Below the pieces are notes generated by a model. It made no database searches. It saw only the letters and a list, made by a program, of their open reading frames with translations, and was not told the DNA's origin. Of a DNA stretch of 64,000 bases, positions 11,750 through 19,492 are shown in pieces. Source of the DNA: Akebia trifoliata (taxonomy: Eukaryota; Streptophyta; Magnoliopsida; Ranunculales; Lardizabalaceae); contig CM030714.1 in NCBI GenBank assembly GCA_017979445.1, forward strand, positions 39,382,308 to 39,446,307, written 5' to 3'. How positions within the stretch are numbered: the stretch's first letter is position 1; every line of letters begins with the position of its first letter. A program made the translations under genes and the position numbers.

Positions 11750-11796
11750 CCGGCTTTGGCCGGGCGGGGTTGGTGCCTAACACCTTCCAACCCCGT
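11750..11796 (+). other. Putative two-hairpin RNA module, element B 5' LTR
   Basis: Hairpin 1: CCGGC (11750-11754) with GCCGG (11759-11763), loop TTTG. Hairpin 2: GCGGGGTTGG (11764-11773) with CCAACCCCGT (11787-11796; the last pair is G-T), loop TGCCTAACACCTT. They are directly adjacent, about 160 bp upstream of the PBS. The 3' LTR copy is at 28301-28347. See findings for paired changes across LTR families. Confidence 0.65.
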
Positions 11797-11956
11797 AACT
11801 TGATCCCCGAATTTAGTTTTTTTTTTTGTTTTAGATTAGTTTTTATCCGTTTAGAGTCATTGACCGGTTCCTAGACCGTAATAACTAGGTGGCGACTCCC
11901 AAACCTCAAGGGTCAAAAGCGGATCCGCGCACCCCGCGGATCGAGGGCGCTTTCAG

Positions 11957-11975
11957 TGGCGACTCCGCTGGGGAC
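11957..11975 (+). other. Primer-binding site of element B
   Basis: TGGCGACTCCGCTGGGGAC, one base after the LTR end. It is complementary to a tRNA 3' end finishing in CCA. In published Ogre elements this type of site is assigned to tRNA-Arg; the exact tRNA cannot be confirmed here. Confidence 0.85.
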
Positions 11976-13204
11976 ATTTGAGGATCAAACTTGAAAAACC
12001 CCAAGTATGGGAGCATTGCTAAAATAACCTAGAATGTTTTATTTGTTTATTTAGTTTGTTTTGGTTATTGGGTTATTCATGATTATATGTGCATCTCCGT
12101 TTTTTTATTCGATTATTGGGCATGGGTTTTGAATGTTAGAGATCTCGGCATGTTATTTTTTATGGATCAATCAAGCATTATTTTTGTGATTCAATTGAAA
12201 GTCAATCAAGAATGATCCTAAATAATTTGGGGTTTCAAAAGGATGATTACGTTAAAGATGGAGTGATAATGGTTAAATCATATTGTTTTTATTTTATTTT
12301 ATTTATTTATTTTTTGTAGGAATCGATTTATCCTTTGATTTTTATTCTCCTTTTTATTTTTTGTTTTTTTGTTTTTCTTTTTTCTTTTTTTCTTCCAACC
12401 TGTTCTTTGGCAATACGTTTTTTTATATGTAATTTTTGTTTAAAAACAACGTGCTGTCCATTGGCAGCAAAAGGGAAACCAACAAAGTTTAACTTTTTTT
12501 AGTTCTGTCAAGCACTAGGGTGCCCCTAGTAAAAAATGTTTTCAATTTTCAAGCACTTAATATGGTTAATAATGCGTGGTGTGCAACTAGTAGAAAAGTT
12601 TGTTTATTCTGAACCCACGTGTTGAAGAAAGAGAAAGCAACTTTCCCGCCATTCTCTCCCTCTGTTTCATCTGTTTGAATACAGTAGTTGTTCATAGTTT
12701 TTCAATTTTTCCTTTTTTTTCGCAATCGATCGGCGATGGTTTTCTCTAAAGGAGAGATTGAATTTCACATCTAAGCTTTGGATTTGGTATTGGTCATTAA
12801 GATTTCAATTTAGAGGAGGAACCATGGCAGAAATCTCATTGATGAAGAAAATGAAGAATCTTGATGTAGACAGAGACAGAATCGAGGCATATTCTCTTAA
12901 ATATGTGTTTGTGGATTTTGTGGACAAGTTTTGCTTCCACGCGAGAACTCCAATTTGCACAAATTTGGTCTCTGTGATTCTTGTTGCAATTCAGGTTCAA
13001 TATAAGCATGAGTCATTGCTGCTATAAGGCGACATGTTCAGGAGTTTAATATAGAAATCTTTGCTCTACAACTTATTAAAGTTTTATTTAAGCCATTAGA
13101 ACATTTAAGTTGAAATCATATTGTAAGAGGTTTAGAATCCCAATCTAACTTCCAGATACAATGTGTTCAGCTGCTCAGCTTAAGACTCTGGAACTAGTAT
13201 TAGT
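11976..13204 (+). other. Element B leader, proximal part
   Basis: The first 500 bp match the start of the C and G leaders. From about 12600 the sequence has no counterpart in C or G. It includes an 89-codon open frame at 12758-13027 (MNFTSKLWIWYW...) that I do not recognise; a possible intron 3' end (TTGTTGCAATTCAG, about 12978-12992) lies within it. Because it borders a captured host-gene fragment, part of it may be promoter, 5' UTR or intron of that gene. Confidence 0.5.
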
Positions 13205-13251
13205 TACGCTTCCAAAGGGGTGATTTGAATGGCGAACTCTATTTTTTCTTC

Positions 13252-13340
13252 AAGATCTCTTCTTCTTCTTCTTCTTCTTCTTCCCTCTCTCTCTCTCTCT
13301 CTCTCTCTCCGCTCTCTCTCTCTCTCTCTCTCTCTCAACA
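13252..13340 (+). repeat. (CTT)n/(CT)n microsatellite
   Basis: Runs of CTT then CT interrupted once by CCG. Such tracts are common in plant 5' UTRs, and this one lies about 150 bp upstream of the RopGEF-like start codon, fitting a captured 5' UTR. Open frames on both strands through it are low-complexity artefacts. Confidence 0.9.
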
Positions 13341-13485
13341 TTGGATTCTCTGTTTCGTTCTCCTCTCTTTCTGTTTCGAAAATGGTGATGGAGCTTTGTT
13401 GAAGCCTCCTCAGAGGTGGAAGATTTAACAAGGCTGCTTAGCTTGGGATTCCATATTGGGTGGATCAGGTTTTCAAAGAATCTTC

Positions 13486-13780
13486 ATGAGGAAACTTACG
13501 TGCTGTCAACAAGACAACGAGATGAGCATTGACTTTGATGAACAAGAAAGGATCATGACATACAATGGCCTTGAGAGTTGCATTCTCAACAGCTAAAATT
13601 ACAACAACAAGAGCAGCACCAGCAGAAGTGGTTGTGTTACTGATTCCTTGGATGAAGATGACTCGATCTGTTCATCAAGAAAAGATGCCTTTGGATCATT
13701 TTTCTCAAAATGGCTAGTGAGCAAACGGGTGAGCATGGGCCCAATGAATGGGAAGAGGTCTCCAGCAGCCCACAACATTA
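13486..13780 (+). pseudogene. Captured host-gene fragment resembling RopGEF (PRONE family) N-terminus
   Basis: Reading from ATG at 13486 gives a Cys-Cys N-terminus, then SIDFDEQERIMTYNGLESC, a TAA at 13594-13596, then in the same frame TSRSGCVTDSLDEDDSICSS and KDAFGSFFSKW. A one-base loss near 13729 shifts to EWEEVSSSPQH, after which similarity stops. From memory this order (acidic IDFDEQERIMTYNGLE, Ser-rich CLTDS...SSCSSSKDA, then SSKW) is the variable N-terminal region of plant RopGEF14-like Rho-GTPase exchange factors, upstream of the PRONE domain. PRONE itself is absent. The frame is far more protein-like than surrounding leader DNA and is unrelated to retrotransposon proteins. The family name needs a database search; that it is a foreign coding fragment I consider likely. 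Confidence 0.6.
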
Positions 13781-14640
13781 ACATTTTTTAGATGTAACAA
13801 TTTCCTTTGTTTTTTTAAATTAAGGGCAGCAAGCATAAAAAATTGTGTTTTATAAAACTCTTTTAAAAAAAAAGAGATTGATGTGAGTGGTATGTGTTGG
13901 CAGCATGTTGCGGCAGCAACATAAAAAAAGAAAAAAAACAAAACTTTGTTTCATAATTTTTTTAGAAAAACTAGGAATAGGTTAGCCTTACTAGTTTTGT
14001 AAGATTTTTTTCTTACTAAGGGGTATTGAGAAAATCACGTGGCACCCAAAAGATGATCCAAGCAACGCCACGTGCTTGTGGAGGATGGAATTCAAAAAAA
14101 ATTTAAAGAAAAATTTTCAAAATTTTTTTTTTTAATTAATATTTTATTTCGAATTTTGATTTTCAAATTTGAAATTTCAATGTCTTAAATAATAATAATA
14201 ATAATTGAATTTCATTGTTTCCAATCAAGATTAAAAAGACCACATTGGATTGCCTACATGAAGGGCCACGTGGCCTAATGACCCTTAGTATAATTTTGAA
14301 ATCTTATCGTGCTAGTCGAGCTAGTTTGGTCATCGTCCAAAGTGATCTTTGATTGGGTCACAAAAAAAAAAAAAAAAAAGAGTTGTTGGTTGTTCTTGTT
14401 TCCTTGTTTGATTAGTGATTAATATTATTTGGTGTTATCCTGATTGATTGATCTTCTTCGCCCCTTTTTATATTAGTCATTGTTTGTCCATCTAATATGC
14501 TATGATCTCTACAGAAATATTTTGGATATGCTTGTTTTGATTTTGATCTCGATGTTATGAATTGTGTACTTTGATTAATATTAATGTGAGATCCATATTG
14601 TGATAGTATGATCAGGCCCATGGGCCTATTTGTTTGAAAA
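13781..14640 (+). other. Element B leader, A/T-rich middle part, no gene
   Basis: It contains a near-palindrome TTGCGGCAGCAAC (13906) of a type also found in the C and G leaders, long A or T tracts (for example 14361-14378), and from about 14230 sequence shared with the C and G leaders. No supported coding frame. Confidence 0.55.
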
Positions 14641-15460
14641 GGCCCCGGGCACACCCCACCCTGTTTTGCACACACCACATGCACATTTACTGTTTTACAC
14701 ACTTACACGTCCCATATAGCCAACGTGGCACTAGTGCGTGGCCCGGTCTCTTCGGAGATGCGACGTCATTCATGAAACCCACAACTCCAGTCACGTACCT
14801 TAGGGTATATCAAACTGGGGGCATTAATACCGTCTGATCAGGTGATTCTGAGAGATATATTGATGCACCCAGGCTGGAGCGACCTGAGCCTTTTACCTAT
14901 TGTAAGCCACACAGTCACATGTCCCGATTGCCAACGTAGTACTAGTACGTGGTCGGTCCCCTCGTGGGATGCCAAACCATTTATGAAAGCTACAACTCTT
15001 GACTCGTACCCGTAGGTATAAAAGGTAATCTAAGTATATCAATTGCACTTCTTGGTCAAAACCGGTGCCTAAGCAAGATCTTGCCCCGCTGTACCCTACT
15101 GTACGAGGGGGATAGACTACGTCTATTCTAGACGAGAGGTATTTAAGTGGGCCCTTGCTCAGCATTGTGCGCCACCTCTCAACTGGAGATCAAACTGGCT
15201 GTTTTTGGCTTCAGAGAAGTGAATTGAGGTTTTAGATTATCACCTATACGGTATATCAAACCAAGTCACCACGTATCGAAAGGTATATAGGTGTGCTTGG
15301 GCAAGGGTGGCCAGATAAAAATGCATTGCACGTAGTAAGCCTAGAGTCTAGAAACCTTCCCATAGGTCACGACTCGAACTTATCGTGGGTGTTCCCGGGT
15401 TGTTTATTGAATGAATGCCTGTTGTTGGATGAATGTTTGTGAGTGATATGAATGTTGAGA
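14641..15460 (+). repeat. Conserved leader block with internal duplication
   Basis: This block matches C 54736-55520 at roughly 90 percent or better by eye, unlike most non-coding leader sequence. It is a diverged direct repeat: CACGTCCCATATAGCCAACG (14706) and CACATGTCCCGATTGCCAAC (about 14913) begin two roughly 205-bp copies, each followed by CACTAGTGCGTGG/TACTAGTACGTGG, ATTCATGAAA/ATTTATGAAA, a GTAC..TAGG motif and TATATCAA. A third partial start (TATATCAAACCAAGTCACC) is near 15252. The start (GGCACACCCCACCC) is also found inverted in G near 37340. Confidence 0.7.
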
Positions 15461-15830
15461 TCAAAGTGCATGATTGTCCTCAAGGATCAAAGAAATTTTA
15501 TTTTTTTAAAATGGGTGCACCGACCCAGTAAAGAGTCCATTCTTTTACAATAATGACCCAGTCCATCCCGACCCAACAATCATGATGGACCGGGCCATTT
15601 AAATCAAAATGGAAATCGAATTTTCAAAGAAAAAAGAAAATATTTTTCAAAAAAAAAAAAAAAAAGATTAATTTCCAAAAGAAGTGTCCTTTAGAAGAAA
15701 TATTTTTCAGAAAATATATTTTCCAGAAAATATTTTCCATAAGAAAATAAGTTGATCTTTTACATGGACCATTGAAAGAGTACTAAAATACCCTTTTGTG
15801 TCAAACCAGGATGTTAGCCGCCGGCGATAA
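15461..15830 (+). other. Spacer between leader block and ORF1 of element B
   Basis: A/T-rich, with repeated GAAAATATTTTC phrases (15690-15740) that can pair internally. In C the matching interval is unrelated sequence. No coding signal until the open frame begins after the TAA at 15828-15830. Confidence 0.5.
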
Positions 15831-17002
15831 CCCAATCGATCAGTTAGTCAAAACAACCGTCATAGGAATGCACCCTGTAGAGAAGATCAATTTTGGGAGA
15901 TTCATGTTGAGGAGTGCTCTTTCTTCCATGAGTTTGAGATAGACTGGAACCTCTTACATGCTATGGCTAAGCGATGGAACCCTTACCTCCACATATTCCA
16001 TATGGGGTACATGCATTTATGCCCTACACACGAGGATTATTGCGGCATCATGAGGATATCCACTTCAGGTCCCCTAGTCAGGCCCTCATTGAAGACCGGA
16101 TATTCTGGTGAACTCGCCACAGGGCTAAACATTTCCAAGGAAGAAGCCAAAGCCTTAGTCATGACGGGAGATTGAACTTAGTACCTTTACTGGGCCCGTA
16201 TCGCTCCCGCAGTCACCCTATCAATGTAAAACCCGAAGCTTGGCGAGCCACTAGAGACTATCGGTTGTGCTTAGGAATCCTAGCTCAATACATACTAACC
16301 TCCAATAGTGATGGCCAAACTATCCCTGAGTCCTTCATAGATATAGCCTCTCAGCTCTCAAGGAAAGCCAACCCAGTATCCCTAATCTTAGCTGAAACCT
16401 TCTCAGGGTTAGATGCCATAAAAAATGGTGAGCAGGAAAGCTTCAAAGGAAGCCCTTACTTGCTCTACATGTGACTTTGTGACCGTCTCAAAATCGTAGA
16501 GATTCCCTCAAACCTCGAATATGGCCCAGAGCATTTTTCCAAGAGAAACCTGTTAGTGCGTCACAATTCAGTCAAAGCTTGGAGCAAATGGTTAGACTCT
16601 CGCCTCGCCTGTCATATCGATTTTAGGTGCCCTTGGTGGATGACTGATCCCCCTGTTCTAGGAACCAAAGGATCATACTATGTCCGTCTGATTGGTTTAG
16701 AAGAAACGTCTTTTTACCACCCTAACCTAATCCCAGAACAGTACGATGTACCTACAGAGTTATCCTTACCTCAGCATAAAGCCTTCTTTTCCCCCGAGCC
16801 TTTGACTGAAAAGTTAGTACACCTCATTGAGAAAGCTTGGAACAAGCGCACCTTAGGGTATCCAGACGGACCGGCAGAATTCAGAGAGCAAGTTGTTAGA
16901 GCCAAGAGGGTCAAACCTGACAGCAATCCTGATGACCATCAAGACAAAGCCAAGCGTCCATGTAAAAATAGTTCAAATAAATTTGTTGAAAGATGTTTTT
17001 AA
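15831..17002 (+). pseudogene. Element B ORF1, protein encoded upstream of gag
   Basis: About 390 codons, read in frame 3 to 16172, then after an apparent one-base loss at about 16173 in frame 2, with one in-frame TGA at 16472-16474, ending TAA at 17000-17002. Visible blocks are FFHEFEIDWNLLHAMAKRWN, PTHEDYCGIMR, EAWRATRDYRLCLGILAQYI and HIDFRCPWWMTDPP. A Trp-rich aromatic pattern around a Pro-Thr-x-Glu-(D/E)-Tyr motif resembles the plant DUF7745-type proteins that occur upstream of gag in Ogre/Tat elements; the function is unknown. There is no obvious start codon at the head; ATG 15963 lies within conserved-looking sequence, so the 5' end may be spliced or lost. C lacks this gene. Confidence 0.65.
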
Positions 17003-17287
17003 TAAGAACTATTGTTTTATCAAAACTATCTTTCTTTTCGAATGAATATTTATTTTCTTTTCAAATACTCATTGTGTGAATGGATTAATTAATGGATGGG
17101 TGCACAAACCTCAATAAAATGATTCTTAAAAATGTTATCAAGGGGGTAATACCGAAATTGACTAAATCTACCTTTGATGGGGTCATATAGGATTATCATT
17201 GCGCCCAAACTCAAGCGTCCACCTCCTAGTTGGAGTCGTAAGTCCAGTCGGTTAGAAAGAACCACAGTACCAAGTCAACAAGCAGAG

Positions 17288-19164
17288 ATGGCGTCAGAAT
17301 CTGAGCTCACAGAGATCCGTAAGATCTTGGCAGCCTTTGCTAATGATATTAGCAATATAAAAGGAAAGGTGGAAATGTTAGAACAGACCTCGGAATCAAC
17401 GGGAATTCCCTTAGATGACCCAAAGGGAAAAAAGGTTGAAGAGAAACGTCCACGTGAAGTCTTCGAGCTCGACGGAGACGAAGAGTATGTTGATGAAAAT
17501 CCGGCGTTATCTAATAGAATGTCTCAATTGGAGTCAGCAATGAAGAGTATAAAGGGTATTGATGAAATCGCAGCAGGCATTGAAGCTTTGAATCGCATCC
17601 CTAGAATCCATTTGCCAGAAAAGTTTGTGATGCCTGAAATGGACAAGTTCAGTGGGACAGGGTGTGCAAAAACACATCTTAAGGTGTACGTTACCAACAT
17701 GCGCACTATGGGGCTCAGCGACGAACAAATGACATTGTTGTTCCAAAGAACTCTATTGGGATCAGCACTACGATGGTTAATGTCTCAAGATCCAGTTACT
17801 GTGGGTACATGGGAAAACATGTCAAAGGCCTTCTGGCATCAGTATAAGTACAGTACCGAGATTGAGACTTCAAGAAGGGATTTGGAAGCAACTAAACAGA
17901 AAAATGGGGAGACATTCACTGATTTTATTGGTCGCTGGAGGGCCAAGGCTTCTCAAATGTGGGATAGACCTTCGGAAAGGAACAAGTAGCAATTATCCTA
18001 AAGAACCTCTCTCAAGGATATGCTCAACACCTAGTGGCCCAATACCTCCCTACCTTTGAATCCTTGTTGCAAGCCGGGAGCCAACTTGAGGATGCATTTG
18101 CCTCTGGGATCCTTTCTAACCCCTCAGATAACAAGCCTAAGAAACCATATGTTCCCAAACCCAACATCAACCATACTTACATCGCCAATACCTCAGTTAC
18201 CCCAGCTCAACCCCCAGCCCGGACTAATAACCAAGCTCACCCAAGTCAACCTCGGACTCCACGTCAGTTCACCAATCTAGGGATGAGTCTCACTGTAGCG
18301 CTTCACAAATTGATGAAAAAGGGGCTTCTTACCCCTATCCAACCCCGACCTTTACCTAATCCCTTGCCAGCTGGACACAATGCTAACGTGTTCTGCGAGT
18401 TCCACCAAAATCCTGGCCATCACACGGATCGTTGCATCACCTTGCGCCATGCCATTCAAAACCTTATTGACAACAAAAAGGTCACCATCCCTAGCCCACC
18501 AAATGTCACCACAAATCCACTACCTACTTATCAACCTCCACCAACCCTGAATATGGTTTCTCACACCCCATTACCATTCGACCCTGTTTCTCTCATCCAT
18601 CCAATCCAAGTTAAACCGCCCAGTTACCCCCTTGCCGGGATAGCCTTCACTGATGAGGTTTTTACCACAAACCATGAACCATTCGATTTAACCTCGGATG
18701 ATACCTATTGTTTATCCCCACCTCGTTACGATAGTCCCGCGTTCACTAGTTACCTGTTGGCACAAATGAATCTGAAAAATCCTGTATCTTTAACAGACGA
18801 AAATCCATACGTGTTGACTGAAGAAGATGAGCCCTTCTCCCTTTTCTGTGATGAAGTTAGACATATGACTCGAGGTGGAAGAGTTTTTAAGCCACAAGAA
18901 CTCTGTGTTGAAAATCCTGCAGCCCTGGCAAGAAAAGAAGGAGAAGATCCCACTAAGGAAAGCATCGAAGAGGATAACTCCGTGATCAAACAGTTGAAAA
19001 AATCAGGGGCTAATATCTCAGTATGGGGTTTACTCATGGCTTCCACAGCTCATAGGGAAGCTGTTCTCAAAGCACTAAACACAGCCCAAGTCTCCCTTGA
19101 TACTTCTCCAGATCAGCTAGCCAGTATAGTGGGGGCAACTTACGTGGAGAATATTCTATCCTTC
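17288..19164 (+). pseudogene. Element B gag (structural polyprotein)
   Basis: I start at ATG 17288 because C keeps an ATG at the equivalent place (56107) and similarity in both begins MxSESELTEI. Residues 1-45 look coiled-coil. The retrotransposon-gag domain follows (LPEKFVMPEMDKFSG, AKTHLKVYVTNMRTMGL, LRWLMSQDP, WHQYKYS, GETFTDFIGRWRAKA). After a Pro-rich stretch comes a zinc-knuckle variant FCEFHQNPGHHTDRC, and later DLTSDDTYCLSPP. A one-base loss near 17978 moves the frame from 2 to 1; C is uninterrupted there, so this lesion is private to B. A second shift near 19165 leads into the protease. Gag would form the particle and package element RNA. Confidence 0.9.
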
Positions 19165-19492
19165 GGACTCAGATCTCCCAAAAGAAGGGGCAAGCCATAC
19201 TAGGCCGCTGCACATTACAGTTGACTGTAACGGAATGAGGGTACCTTTAGTTTTGATTGATAACGGGAGTGCACTGAACGTTTGCCCGCTGAAAACGGCT
19301 ACTTGTCTCGGATTTAAGGCTGAAGATCTCAAACCTACTAATCAAGGTGTTAGAGCTTATGATAACACCAAGAGAGATGTACTGGGAATTTTGCACCTTC
19401 GGCTGTCCACAGGCATAGCTGAATTTCCTGTAGAATTTCAGGTTATTGATATCCAGTCCTCTTTCAATCTACTGTTAGGGAGACCATGGTGA
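19165..19492 (+). pseudogene. Element B aspartic protease
   Basis: Frame 2 reads SDSDLPKEGASHTRPLHITV, then VLIDNGSALNVCP (the active site, DNG in place of the retroviral DTG and common in this lineage), and LLLGRPW at the C-terminal end, followed directly by a TGA at 19490-19492 where related proteins continue with a hydrophobic residue and His. Without that TGA the frame would run on into the RT ORF. It processes the Gag-Pol polyprotein. Confidence 0.85.

Larger units (their letters stand above)
10163..11955 (+). repeat. Element B 5' LTR
   Basis: It runs from TGTAGACACC to GCGCTTTCA and is collinear with the 3' copy at 26721. U3 holds a strong palindrome (GGACCCC ... GGGGTCC near 10885) and a promoter TATA. 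The transcribed part carries the two-hairpin module. Small indels explain the 8-bp length difference between copies. Confidence 0.95.

Noticed and set aside
13204..13431. Ser/Leu-rich and Arg/Glu-rich frames on the two strands
   Set aside because: Translations of the CTT/CT microsatellite.
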